DNA of 64,000 nt from Sepiola atlantica (Eukaryota > Mollusca > Cephalopoda > Sepiida > Sepiolidae). Made by a program: the position numbers and the translations under genes. The stretch spans positions 153,837,607 to 153,901,606 of the forward strand of contig OY744520.1 in NCBI GenBank assembly GCA_963556195.1, read 5' to 3'. Below are positions 12,130-23,284 of this stretch, piece after piece (positions within the stretch are counted from its first letter, which is position 1; each line of letters begins with the position of its first letter). The notes beneath the pieces were generated by a model. That model was not told where the DNA came from, searched no databases, and saw only the letters and a list, made by a program, of their open reading frames with translations.

Positions 12130-13143
12130 CACATCAACATCATCAACTTCTAAGTGGCTTATGACACGGTGTAGCGAAAGGTCACATGGAAAATGCTCAG
12201 TTAAGAGGAAAAACGTAAACACTTGACAATTTATACAACCACACAGAATGTGCAGTTGTTGTTAACTGACATATCACACATTGGTTTGAAGTAACTGTAA
12301 GGTTACGCCAAGGTTGTCTTTTATCTTATGCCCTCAAGTTTATTTTAAGTCTGCAATCAGATGCTTAGAAATGAGCTATCTACTAATAATCGTTATGCTG
12401 ATCACACTACGCTCGTTGCAGCTGCCTTCGACGAGTTCAATCTATTCATTTCTGAACTTGAAACCTCGTGATGAATCGAGGATGAAAGTGAACCTAGACA
12501 AATGCAAAATGGTTTCCTCTTCTGGCGATAATATTTCAATAGACAACAGCATGGTTAAAAGAAAAAAAAGAAAAGATTTTTTGTTTCTTGGCTCAATGGT
12601 TCCGGGATCCTCCTCTGATATTAGCAGAAGAGTGGGAATAGCAACTTCTACATTTGGACATCAAAAAGAAAATAAATATGGAGCGGAAAGAACATATCAA
12701 CCCCCTGAAGTTAAGACTTTACAATGTAATGATAATTCCTATTGTTGTCTATGCAAGTGAAACATGTACTATACTTGCAGAACATAGGAACTCAATGTCT
12801 TCGAATTGAAATGTTTAAGAACTATTCATGGAGTAACTTTGCAAGATAAACTAATATATACAGATATAAGAAAATGGTTAATATTAATAGATCTACCAAC
12901 AACGTTATTTGAAGTCTCCCGGTTATCAGTCCTCATCTATGTAAAGAAATTATATCAAAGAATATTTGATTCAAGAAAGATCAAAATGACAATCACCTAA
13001 AGAGATCGGCCGACCAGATTAGGATTGAGACTGGCATGTCGCTCCTGACAACTGAGAGACTAGCTCTAAAATGTGATAAGTGGTGGAATTTTGTTTTCAA
13101 GCATGTGATGAAGCTGTCTGTAGCATTTAAATAAATCAAGTCA
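12130..13143 (+). pseudogene. RTE-like LINE reverse transcriptase relic
   Basis: Pieces of a non-LTR retrotransposon polymerase appear in order but in shifting frames. The first is a palm-region remnant near 12285-12340 (VRLRQGCLLSYALKFIL, compare the usual VRQGCILSP box). The next runs near 12480-12690 (MKVNLDKCKM, then FLFLGSMVPGSSSDISRRVG). The thumb/C-terminal piece is at 12806-12900 (MKCLRTIHGVTLQDKL, then TDIRKW). The YASET-like piece at 12745-12765 lies between them. Order and spacing match RTE-type LINEs, which end with this motif. Frameshifts and stops make it dead. The 3' end runs into (TA)n at 13144, which would suit an RTE tail. Confidence 0.75.
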
Positions 13144-13144
13144 A

Positions 13145-13213
<69 letters not shown>
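13144..13213. repeat. (TA)n microsatellite
   Basis: About 70 bp of TA at the 3' end of the LINE relic and at the start of a hammerhead-like repeat. Confidence 0.97.
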
Positions 13214-13218
<5 letters not shown>

Positions 13219-13532
13219 TTTTTAAAAATCTAACGACTATGTTTTCGTTGAAAAAATGAAACAAAACAAAAATAAATCATTCTATTTCACAGACACTGTA
13301 CACATATTAAATTCTAACGGCTATGTTTCGTTCCAAAAACGAAAAAAACATTCTTTTCACGTCACAAACGGACCAAACGTTTTTCAAATATTTGGACTTG
13401 TGTATTATTGCTTCAAATCAACCACCCCTCGGAAGTCTTGAAATAAAGACGAAACGTTGACGAATACAGAAATAATATTTTAGGGTTTTATTTTTATTTT
13501 CCATTACGTTGAAATATTATTTCCATTTTCTT

Positions 13533-13537
<5 letters not shown>
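13214..13537 (+). repeat. Decayed Penelope/hammerhead-type repeat
   Basis: At 13416-13457 there is CTCGGAAGTCTTGAAATAAA followed by GACGAAACGTTGACG. This is the hammerhead layout of the copies at 23337-23366 and 54763-54788: a 5-bp stem II (GTCTT/AAGAC), then GAAAC. The CTGATGA box has decayed to CTCGGAA, so it should be inactive. (TA)n tracts lie on both sides (13144-13213 and 13538-13564). Confidence 0.5.

Positions 13538-13564
<27 letters not shown>
13538..13564. repeat. (TA)n microsatellite
   Basis: About 27 bp of TA joining the hammerhead-like repeat to the dispersed repeat that follows. Confidence 0.95.
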
Positions 13565-13567
<3 letters not shown>

Positions 13568-13995
13568 TGAATTACCAACTGGGGAGTTAGGATTACCTAC
13601 TGGGGAGTTTAAATTACCTACTAGACACTACCCTCAAGTGTCTTCAGTCTCTCTGTACAAGGTTTTGTCAGGACAACCTTACATGATACAAGTAAACCCT
13701 AACCAAATATTCAAAATAACATAGTAATTGCAGCACATATAAGATCTTTTCGGTAAAGCCATACACTGCCATATACGAGAAATAGTGTAACTTCTCCTAG
13801 TGATGTTACCTGAAGCTGGATACTCCACCAGACTAGATGAATTCTTGTCAAGGAAACCGGTAAGACCAAGAGACCACAGGAATGATATACTATAACATAG
13901 TTAACTGGTCAATTGGGGAAGAAGAAAATTTGTGTTCTTAACTTCTTTACAACTCAACGTTTTACAAGTAAAGGAGAACTTTAATATGTTAAGTG
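13562..13995 (-). repeat. Dispersed repeat, copy 2 (inverted relative to 2810-3253)
   Basis: Reverse-complement match to 2810-3253, including GGATACTCCACCAGACTAGA at 13818. Like copy 1, it meets a (TA)n tract at the same end. Identity is about 75-80% by eye. Confidence 0.75.
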
Positions 13996-14783
13996 TTAGC
14001 CCCATTTAAATATGGATAAAAACACAGTGGATAAGTTCTTTAATTTAAGACACCGGTGAAAGTAAAGGAAAAGCAATCAACAAACAAGCGAGAAATAACA
14101 TAAGATAAACAAGTTATAAATTCAAATACAAACATTTATTTACATACATTAAAGAAATATAAAACAAAAGATCAAAATATAACATAGCAAATGGAGTTTA
14201 AAGAATATACCTAACTGATGAGCAAAAATACAGTATCGGTTTATGAGAGAAAGTAAGGTTTCAATTTATAGTATACCGGTGGACAATTCAGAAGGTAATC
14301 AATATTAGTAAAATAGTTCAAATTGTAGTAATGTTTTCTCTGTATTAGAATACTGGTAAACTTACTAAGAGTAAGGTAGCACAGTAAATGTGAGTCCTAT
14401 CAGTAAACTGGCACAAAGGGGGTCAAGTTCTGGATAACAGGGTCGTTGTTACACAATCATAGCCGAGATCACAAATCAGATTATTACGTAAATAACCACA
14501 GACAGTAGGACACGATTTGGAGCATGATACGTTAATTCCAGTTAATTGGATGAGAATGACAATGACATTTTATCAATGAGATAAGTTGGCGGGTTCTGAA
14601 ATCTTTTAACTCACATTTATTTTGCTGAAGTCCTTTTAGTAATTGAAATTCAACTTATTCTTATTCATAATAGAAACAGTCAGAATATTTAAATTGTCCA
14701 TAGCGGCATTTTCGTTAATTAAAAAATCCGTTTTCTTCGGGACGTTTCTTTCACAATTTTTTGCGTAAGACGGAAAAAGGCAA

Positions 14784-14890
14784 TTTCTTCTTCTTCTTCT
14801 TCTTCTTCTTCTTCTTCTTCTTCTTCTTCTTCTTCTTCTTCTTCTTCTTCTTCTTCTTCTTCTTCTTCTTCTTCTTCTTCTTCTTCTTCT
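14784..14890. repeat. (TTC)n microsatellite
   Basis: About 35 TTC units. The poly-Arg frame on the minus strand is an artefact. Confidence 0.97.
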
Positions 14891-15228
14891 ATGTGGTTCG
14901 ACCAACGTTTAGTAAAAGGCTGTAAAACCCGTGTCTAAGTTCTCACTTTTGGAACTTATATAGCTGTCGGTCATGTGCGTAGGTGGATTTGTGTGGGCGT
15001 ATAACCTGAAAGACAATTCTGGTGAAAAGGTCAGATGCACTTATCACCAAGTTTGTTTAGTTGGTCACCCTTTACTCGGTAGGATGACAAAATCGACAAC
15101 TTATAGTCGGCGACAATATAAGATTTGCGGGACAGGAAATAATATGTATCTTTGCTGACCTCAAACTTATCTATCGGCTTCTCACTCACAAACTGAAATA
15201 ATAAAATGAAATATAAAAATGTATCCAT

Positions 15229-15302
15229 GTGCTCGGTCGGTATGGTATTTCATCTGATAAAATGTGCTCGTAAAATCTTAAGTTCGAATAGTGGTACGAC
15301 GT
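15229..15302 (+). repeat. tRNA-derived SINE-like head
   Basis: GTGCTCGGTCGGTATGGTAT at the 5' side and an AAGTTCGAATAG B-box about 50 bp later give a tRNA-like spacing. There is no convincing cloverleaf. Confidence 0.35.
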
Positions 15303-15493
15303 GACAGTATATATATATATTGATCATCCGGAATATTACAAACTAACACTCTTGCTGTCTTGTAAGTTCGTCTAGAAAAATAAACAAACCTTTTCGATCT
15401 ATATCCGACTTATTTCGGTTTTGTTTTGTTTCTGTTCTTCACAGCTTCCAGCGATCCGGAACTTCGCATTGCCTTGAACCTCTTTAAAACTTT

Positions 15494-15496
<3 letters not shown>

Positions 15497-15555
<59 letters not shown>
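15497..15555. repeat. (TA)n microsatellite
   Basis: About 59 bp of TA. Confidence 0.97.
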
Positions 15556-15556
<1 letters not shown>

Positions 15557-16289
15557 AAAGAGAACGCTCTGATGTAAGATAATGCAGTTTCTACCTAAGC
15601 TAATATGCGAGATTTTTCCCTGAATAGAATTGAACCATCTACGAAAACCGATTAGCGTAATTAAATACGTTAACATTTATCCAATATCATTACAACTAGT
15701 AAGCCGGACGAAACAGCTAAGCCGTTATTTCGCTGTAGTATTTGCGTACGTATACATAATTATATCGTAGTGTATTACTGATTGAAATTAAAATTAAATT
15801 CGGACTGTTTTGTAAACTTATATTGTAGAGCCAAACCTTTGTTTTAAGATGGTGGCTGTTGTCGTCTGTTACTCGGCAATTCATATAATGTTCTCATAGA
15901 TATTTGTCAAACAATGACGTCACTAGAACATAAACTAATTAAAGACAAGAAAAAAACTGATGTTGCTTCAGCATCAGCTGTGCGTTACTATGATAACACG
16001 ACTCACCCTCGCTATCTTGTTCTTTATTATGTGATTTTTTTTTTTTACAAATGTTAACATGCAACTGCGTATTATTCTGTCTCATGGATGTGCTACGTTG
16101 TTCCCAAAACGTATGTCTGCTACTGTAACTTTCTATTGCAAATAACTTTACTCGTCAATCAAAGAAACCACTTCAGCTATCACGGATTCGTTTAAGTCAA
16201 CAAGAGGGACGAACACTCAACGACTGCATTCTTGTAGGTATTAAATGCGTCCTTGTATCGATATGTGAGGCTTTGTCTGTTAGTAGGTC
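15556..16289. other. Non-coding stretch, nothing recognised
   Basis: No gene or repeat supported. Confidence 0.5.
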
Positions 16290-16945
16290 ACTCACGTTTT
16301 AGTTTGAAATAGTATTTTAATCATCAAACGCGCTACTTGAATGCATGCATCTTTGCTTTCAAGCGTATGTCACTCTTAAGTTAGAAGTAACATATACCTC
16401 GGTCTGTCATTGATAAGTGTAAAATAACATTTTCATTGATCTGTCATGGTAAAGTTGGAAATATATTTTCATCAGTCTGTCATGGTGTAGTTTGAAATAA
16501 CATTCTCGTTGGTCTGTCATGATTAAGTTTAAAAAAGCATTTTCGTCGGTCTGCTATGGTTCAGTTTGAAATAAAATTATCAGTAGTCTGTAATGCTTAA
16601 GTTTGAAAAGAGAATTTTTCGTGGGTCTGTCATGATTAAGTTAGAAATAATAAAAATATTTGTCTGTCATTGTAAAAATTGTAAAGAGCGTTTTCTTCGG
16701 TCTGTCATGGTTAAGTTTGAAATAACATTTTTATTAGTCTGTCATGGTTAAGTATGAAAACACATTTTTATCGGTGTGTTATTGTGAAGTTTGAAATAAC
16801 ATTGTCATTGGTCTGTCATGGTTAAGTTTGAAATATAATTTTCGTCGGTCTATTCTTGTTATGTTGGAAATAACATTTTCGTCGGTCTGTTATGGTTTAC
16901 TTTGAACTAACGTACCAGTCTGTTATACTTTAGTTTGAAAAGAGA
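16290..16945. repeat. 37-bp minisatellite, about 17 diverged copies
   Basis: The unit reads approximately GGTCTGTCATGGTTAAGTTT then GAAATAACATTTTCGTC. Copies differ by several substitutions and 1-3 bp indels. The best-preserved part is the GTCTGTCATGGTTAAGTTTG core (for example at 16459-16483, 16737-16753 and 16811-16830). Confidence 0.9.
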
Positions 16946-16968
16946 AATATATGTATGTATAAAATATG

Positions 16969-16973
<5 letters not shown>

Positions 16974-17062
<89 letters not shown>
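16974..17062. repeat. (TA)n microsatellite
   Basis: About 89 bp of TA just left of the transposon at 17100. Confidence 0.97.
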
Positions 17063-17066
<4 letters not shown>

Positions 17067-17099
17067 AATGAATGTGAAAAATATATAAATGTTTATATA

Positions 17100-17127
17100 C
17101 AGGGTGTTTCAAAAGTCTTGGGAACAT
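17100..17127 (+). repeat. Left terminal inverted repeat of the 17100 transposon
   Basis: 28 bp, identical as reverse complement to 18403-18430. It is preceded by TA. Confidence 0.95.
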
Positions 17128-17251
17128 TACAAATGCGTATATCTCATGAACTATTCCAGGTAGAAAAATGAAACTGGTGCCATTTTAAAGCTTGCTTAAT
17201 CAAGTTTTTGGTCATACTAATGATTTTCGTGTTATCTTTCCAGGTGCAGTA

Positions 17252-18310
17252 ATGGCGTTCTCTAAACAAGACAAGGCATTTTGCGTCCTCCAATTTGCAA
17301 AGACTGAATCGTGGACATGTGTTCAGCGTGCATTTCGCAGGAAATTTAAAAAAGAAGCCCCTGAAAGGAAATCCATTGTCAGATGGCAGGCTAAATTTGT
17401 GAAAGATGGGTGTTTGTGCCCAAGTAAGCAAACAGGTCGCCCTTCAACTTCAGAAGATGCAGTTGAGCAAGTTCGGACAGCCTTTCAGCGGAGCCCCCGT
17501 AAATCAGTGAGAAGAGCCAGCAGGGAACTTCAGCTTGCTCCAGCAACTGTCTGGCGTGTCTTAAGGAAACGACTGCAAATGGTACCTTACAAGCTCAAGT
17601 TGGTCCAAAAGTTGAAGGACACTGATAAGCAACTTCGCCGTGACTTTTGCATTGCAATGCAAGAGAAGTTGGAAGATAACGGCTTTGATGACCGGCTTGT
17701 TTTTAGCGATGAGGCGACCTTCCATCTGAATGGCAAAGTTAACAAGCATAACACTCGCATATGGGGTACTGAGAATCCTCATGAACTTCTTGAGCACGAG
17801 CGAGATTCACCAAAAGTGAACGTGTTTTGTGCAATTTCCAAGAAAGGTGTCTATGTACCGTTCTTCTTTGAAGAGGCAACTATCACTGGTGAATCCTATC
17901 TCAACATGCTGGAAGACTGGTTAATGGCTCAGTTGGAACAAGCAGAATCTGATGACTTCATTTTTCAACAAGATGGTGCACCACCACACTGGAGTCTTAG
18001 AGTAAGGCAGTTTCTTAACACAAGGCTGCCTGGTAGATGGATTGGGAGATCTGGGCGAGATGATGACGTTCTCATGCCCTGGCCTCCTAGGTCTCCAGAT
18101 CTTACCCCGTGTAACTTTTTCCTTTGGGGCTTTGTCAAGCAACAAGTCTATGTGCCGCCCCTTCCAAGAGATATTGACGAACTAAAGGCTCGAGTAACGG
18201 CAGTTGTGGGAACCATTGACGTCAAGATGCTGGAACGCGTTTGGCAGATAATGGACTATCGACTAGATGTCTGCCGTGTGACGAATGGTGCTCATATTGA
18301 GCAACTTTGA
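17252..18310 (+). CDS. Tc1/mariner-superfamily transposase, full length, third catalytic Asp replaced by Asn
   Basis: 352 residues. I chose the first ATG inside the element (17252); the upstream extension to 17192 has no ATG. The enzyme would bind the terminal repeats and cut and paste the element. The N-terminal third holds two helix-turn-helix regions (about 1-55 and 68-110) joined by a QTGRPSTSED linker, which is a GRPR-like hook. The DDE catalytic part follows: D153 in LVFSDEATF, then D241 in FIFQQDGAPPH. The SPDLTPCNFFLWG box has N288 where this superfamily normally has the third acidic residue (usual form PCDFFLWG). The gap from D241 to position 288 is 46 residues, longer than DD34D and DD41D groups, and the added residues lie in the GRDDDVLMP loop. 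From memory of sequence style it is nearest to the group called DD41D/VISITOR, but I cannot confirm that. It is intact as a frame and probably catalytically impaired. Confidence 0.93.
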   Translation: MAFSKQDKAFCVLQFAKTESWTCVQRAFRRKFKKEAPERKSIVRWQAKFVKDGCLCPSKQTGRPSTSEDAVEQVRTAFQRSPRKSVRRASRELQLAPATVWRVLRKRLQMVPYKLKLVQKLKDTDKQLRRDFCIAMQEKLEDNGFDDRLVFSDEATFHLNGKVNKHNTRIWGTENPHELLEHERDSPKVNVFCAISKKGVYVPFFFEEATITGESYLNMLEDWLMAQLEQAESDDFIFQQDGAPPHWSLRVRQFLNTRLPGRWIGRSGRDDDVLMPWPPRSPDLTPCNFFLWGFVKQQVYVPPLPRDIDELKARVTAVVGTIDVKMLERVWQIMDYRLDVCRVTNGAHIEQL

Positions 18311-18402
18311 AGATTCCCCACAAAACTTGAAACTTTAACCTTTCCAACGGTACCAATTTCATTTTTCAACTCTTAATAGTTTTTGAGTTATTAGAAATCG
18401 TT

Positions 18403-18430
18403 ATGTTCCCAAGACTTTTGAAACACCCTG
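18403..18430 (-). repeat. Right terminal inverted repeat of the 17100 transposon
   Basis: Inverse of 17100-17127 without mismatch. It is followed by TA. Confidence 0.95.
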
Positions 18431-18742
18431 TATATAGTTATTTATTCATTATTTGTTGACGCATAGAAATACAAAATGTCTTAAAAAGTCGTTTTACTAA
18501 AAGAACAGACTTTTCAGCTGTTTCTTTCGGCTTTCTTCGGTGTATTGAGAGGTGTGTGTGTACGGTGTGTGGTGTGTGATTTTAGTAGGGAAAAAGAGTA
18601 TAACCAATAAGATGAATAAATGTTTACATTTTACTCATATATGTTCATCACCGCATCTTTACAACTAAAGGGGTAAGTAATGTGAGTGGCGTTGTGCACT
18701 TTCCCCTAAACATAAGTGGATGGCAGGCCATAAAATGTGAAA

Positions 18743-18852
<110 letters not shown>

Positions 18853-20588
18853 ACATACATACACACATATATATAATGCAAGTTGAGATCAATATAATTT
18901 GACGATTGTTCCAAGAATTAAAAACCAACGAGCATTCGACATACGATCATTTCCAACACTTTTTGGAAATATTCTATCATTCATTATTTGTTTTATTTCT
19001 TTCTTGGTCAGCGCTTTTTATAACATCGCGTACATAAGTTTCATGAAAAGAAGCATCATATTTCCGTACAAAGGATTCATTCCGACTGACAAAATTATTT
19101 AGAGCAGAAGGAGGACAGCGAATTGATTAATCAATAATAACATTCAAAATATTCAGAATATTCACATATTGGTTGAATCGAGGGGGGACACAAATTACAT
19201 AGGTGTAAAAATACATTAGTGAACATTGTACAATAAAAATAGGATAGAAAAGTTAATAAAGGTAGCATTGAACTCTATTAGGAGCGCTAAGATAATTTTC
19301 CACAATGCTAAACAATGTTAGGATATCATAAAAAGAGATAAAATCAAATGAAATAAATGGAGTGAAATTAGATTTGATATATGAGATGGCTAAATTGGGA
19401 AATAGAGTTGTAAGATAATACTAATGATAATTATTATTGGTAGATGCAAGTCAATAATAATAGTAGTTTGAAATAATACAAAAGGATGGGAGCAATTAAA
19501 TAATACAGTTAGTTAAAAAAATTGATAAAGAGGAAAACAATTGATAGATGAGAAAGAGGAAAATGAGAAATATAAGAAGCTAGAGTTAATTTAATGTTTT
19601 TTATTTAAAATATTTTAGAGTATTATTTTAGATTAATAGAGATTGAAGTAATTAGAAAATAAAGTCTACAAGAAAAAAGTCAAGAATTATCTAGCAGTAA
19701 TTGTATAATTCTATAATTCTATTCCTAAGAAAGGCATGTATCATAATTAGGCATATTTAAAACTATAAATAGTTTTGATTGGTGGATTTAATTCACCTAT
19801 ATAAATACCGGAGGAGAATACGGACTTTGATAAATTTTAACTTGAAAGGAAATTTGGGATATATGAGAAGATCCCGGTGATATAGCTATAAAGTAGCAGG
19901 GAATTATAAAATTTAAAGTTATAGGAAATATACTATAAATAGTAGATATAGAGTTGAAATATAAATAAAGAATATATATGGAGTAAATCTATTAAAAAAG
20001 TAAAGAACCATTTCTATAAATACCTTTTTGTAATCACCTTGTTGAAAAGGATTTTTTATAAAAACTGTAAAGATTTAAAAGAAAATAATGATTAGAAAAA
20101 TTACATAATAATAATTAGAAAAAAACATTGACAAAGAATGATAGTGATGAGAATAATAGTTATTAGTGAGAGGATAAAATGTAACATCAACATCAATAAT
20201 AAAAAAACAATAAAAATAAAAATAATTAGAAAGAAGAACAATCGTATTTAGATACACATGGACTGTTAAATGTATACATGTACACACATATCCATAGACA
20301 TTTAGACAAAATATATGTAACAGAAAGAACAAAATGTGTTGACTGTGTGGAGAGTCAACTTTCTCCCCATCTATACATGTAAAAAAAAACAACAATATAC
20401 GCGCACATACAAAATATAAAAATAAAAACAAAAGAATAAAAAACCCGTGCAGAAACCTTAATCTAACGGCCACAGACACACGGACTGTAATTTATCCCAT
20501 TTGATACACCGACGGGGAAATCGAATTTCACTCCATCAAACTTAGATACGGAAGTCAGCTGGAACTCGCCAGAATAATAAGACAAAAA
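18853..20588. other. Very AT-rich non-coding stretch
   Basis: A-rich on the plus strand from about 19130 to 20220, without a repeat period I can see. Frames over it are low-complexity. Confidence 0.6.
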
Positions 20589-20649
20589 ATTCACCGTTAA
20601 AAGGTTCGTAGAGACTACGCCAATCTCTACGAACCGTTTAACGGTGAAT
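20589..20649. repeat. Hairpin: 26-bp inverted repeat with 9-nt loop
   Basis: 20589-20614 pairs with 20624-20649 at 25 of 26 positions (single A/C difference at position 14 of the arm). Nothing nearby explains it. It could be a tiny fold-back element, a miRNA-like hairpin or a local inverted duplication. Confidence 0.85.
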
Positions 20650-21699
20650 CTTTAGTCTTTCCATTCTTAACCTTTTCTTCACTGGACATCTTGTCGCTGG
20701 ACATTCTTTTAATCAGATATCGTTTGTATTTTGACAACCGTTTCACACACTCGCATCTAATTTTTATAACTTTCTCAATTTTTTCAAATTCTGATTTTTG
20801 GCTATTCTCCGTCAACTTATCTATCTATGTAATTCCTCTGATGATAAGATATCATTCTTTGAAAAGCCTGGCTTAAGGAAAAAAATAATAAACATGCTTT
20901 TTTGAATACACATTGCATTGAACAACTGAAGATTAAATAGAACTATCATTCTTACATTTTTTTATTTCTCTTCTTTCATTTATCTCTTAATTGCTCTATC
21001 CCGTATATTGAGCTTGAATCACTTCACAATAGGTTCAAATTTCTAAAAGTATATATATCTAAATGAATAAATGCGAAGTTTTTTTCATCTATCTCTCCTA
21101 TCTAATAATCAAAACGGGTTACTGTTATTTTAATCAAGACTACAATATAAAGACTTGATATTCTGTATATATAAACGATTAAGAAAGAACCTTTTGACGC
21201 CTAATTAGCATAACTATTTTTTAAACCGTTTATAATTAATTAACATTTGGTATTTTTAATTTCGAATTGCATTTGCTTATCTTTGCTATCTATATGCAAT
21301 AGTTTCGTCCATATTAACAGTAATTACTTAAAGTTATTTAATAAATAAATCGGAAAAATAAATAAAACACCTTCAGTTTAAACAACCAGCGCTCGCACGA
21401 CCTTACCGAAGGTCGAACGAGGCATAAGCTAGAATAGAAAAGGGGTAGAGTGTGGCTGTCTCGCTTGCTTTCTCTCTGATCCATCTGATTAGATTTTAAA
21501 AATTTTCCCTGAGAAATAAATAAATACATTTTTTTTTAGTTAAGTCAATGCATTCATTGTAAAGTTTAATAACAAACTTATTTTTTAATGTTTACAAAGA
21601 CCTTATCACTATTCTGATTGAGCAATTAGAACAATAGCACTGTTATCTGTCCCAATTACGAAAAAGTATTTTGGTATAATTGTAAATTAACATCCTCAG
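20650..21699. other. Non-coding stretch, nothing recognised
   Basis: AT-rich with no supported feature. Confidence 0.5.
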
Positions 21700-21990
21700 C
21701 GAAATTACCCCCCATCCATCCCCAAAGTATTCTACCTGTTTTAAGCGATCACGTGTGAACACTGAAAAACTTTACGGAAAGATAAAAAGAAAAAAAGTAT
21801 TATCCATACTAAAGTGGGGGAAATTTTCGTATATAAATTTAATGTAAAATGATCTCTATTTTTTGGTCCAGTTTTAGGGCAGTTAACTAAATTCTTTTTT
21901 TTTCTATGGGAGTTAAATCCGCTGCATTCACACGTCGTTAAATGACGTTGCCACACGGACTTAGTAGTAACAACTTTTGGTAAGTTCCCT
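21700..21990. repeat. Diverged duplicated segment, copy 1
   Basis: Aligns with 22420-22700. Both contain GCGATYACGTGTGAA, a following AAACTxxxCGGAAAGA/GGCCGAAAGA part, TAAATTTAAYGTAAAATGAT and GGCAGTTAAC. Confidence 0.6.
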
Positions 21991-22031
21991 AAAAGGATTG
22001 AATGGCGCGGAAATTGGGAACATAGCACGTT

Positions 22032-22034
<3 letters not shown>

Positions 22035-22094
<60 letters not shown>
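22035..22094. repeat. (TA)n microsatellite
   Basis: About 60 bp of TA. Confidence 0.97.
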
Positions 22095-22097
<3 letters not shown>

Positions 22098-22419
22098 AAA
22101 AAAATCACATTCACATTGAAACTGTCGGTATTATAACTGATCCCCCACTAAATTCTAAAATATTCGTCTTTCTTAATCTCCGTTTTCCACTGTGATAACA
22201 CGCAAACGCCTAAAAAAATTCAGAATGTAATTTTTTTTCGGGGGAGGGTACCGGACAGTGTTAATCTGTAAATTTACCCTTATTTAATTTTTTTAAGCAA
22301 TTGATTTTCGTTGTGTTTATTCTTCCCGTTAAAATTTAATTAAAAAACTTTAAAATTATCTAACTAATTAAATAACTTATTTTTATGGTATAAATAAAAA
22401 TAGTAAAAGTATGAATATT

Positions 22420-22700
22420 ATTGTCAATGAACACCCATCTCCCGATAAAACGAGATTCTACTTTTTAGGCGATTACGTGTGAATATCCTAAAAAAACTGG
22501 CCGAAAGAAAAACAACCAAAAATAGTTTAGAATTTAGACTGGGGGATTAGTTTCGCAAATAAATTTAACGTAAAATGATCCTCAATTTTCGAGCCATTCT
22601 AGGGTTTTATGGCAGTTAACCATTTTTTGCCATTAGAGATGACTTCTGTACGTTATTGTTTTGGGGCGATTGCGTTTGGTTTTACGATCTTGCCAGTCGA
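22420..22700. repeat. Diverged duplicated segment, copy 2
   Basis: Partner of 21700-21990, same orientation, about 720 bp apart. Confidence 0.6.
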
Positions 22701-22930
22701 ACTTAGAATCAGTGTTAAATTATATATTAGTTAACAACCCTAATAATTTAGAATTACCGTAAAAAATATCATTTTTTAGGGAGTGTCATTTAGCGGAATG
22801 TGTTTATCTACACATTTACCAAAGTTTGTTGTTAAAATATTGGCATCCTCTGAGTAATTTTTTTTTGTTAATTAACGGCCTCCTTATCCCCATCAATTGC
22901 TGTCCGGGGGGCGAGTAGGTTTTGCTAGTG

Positions 22931-22931
<1 letters not shown>

Positions 22932-23014
<83 letters not shown>
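22932..23014. repeat. (TA)n microsatellite
   Basis: About 83 bp of TA, left border of a nested inverted repeat. Confidence 0.97.
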
Positions 23015-23017
<3 letters not shown>

Positions 23018-23232
23018 CTGACCGTTTTACTCAAAGGTCGGCATTCTCCCATGGTTACGACATCACCAGTTTGAACATCTTTGAAGCAAGGACTCGTGTG
23101 TAACCATAGGAGAATGCCGACCTCTGAGTAAAACGGTCAGATTTAATGTCCTAAAAGTCTCTAAGGGTTCACCAGGAAAGAACATGTCCGTGCACATGAG
23201 CCTTTGCTTCAGAGATGTTCACACTGGTTATG

Positions 23233-23234
<2 letters not shown>
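23015..23234. repeat. Nested fold-back: arms A-B-A'-spacer-B'
   Basis: A (23015-23058) pairs with A' (23100-23144) almost perfectly. B (23059-23100), lying between them, pairs with B' (23193-23234) at about 85%. Both ends meet TA tracts. This order is what an inverted, partly overlapping duplication of one A-B unit would leave. No protein. Confidence 0.85.

Positions 23235-23282
<48 letters not shown>
23235..23282. repeat. (TA)n microsatellite
   Basis: About 48 bp of TA between two fold-back units. Confidence 0.97.

Positions 23283-23284
<2 letters not shown>

Larger units (their letters stand above)
17100..18430 (+). mobile_element. Complete Tc1/mariner-superfamily DNA transposon (1331 bp)
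   Basis: The element begins CAGGGTGTTTCAAAAGTCTT and ends with the inverse. The 28-bp terminal inverted repeats (17100-17127 and 18403-18430) are identical, and weaker similarity continues inward. A TA dinucleotide flanks each end (17098-17099 and 18431-18432), the standard target duplication of this superfamily. A single unbroken transposase frame fills most of the interior. Identical ends and an open frame suggest a young insertion. Confidence 0.95.

Noticed and set aside
14636..14905. Poly-arginine protein
   Set aside because: Translation of the (TTC)n tract.
20075..20479. 134-codon minus-strand frame with membrane-like segments
   Set aside because: Low-complexity AT-rich DNA gives Phe/Leu/Ile/Tyr-rich frames. 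No motif.
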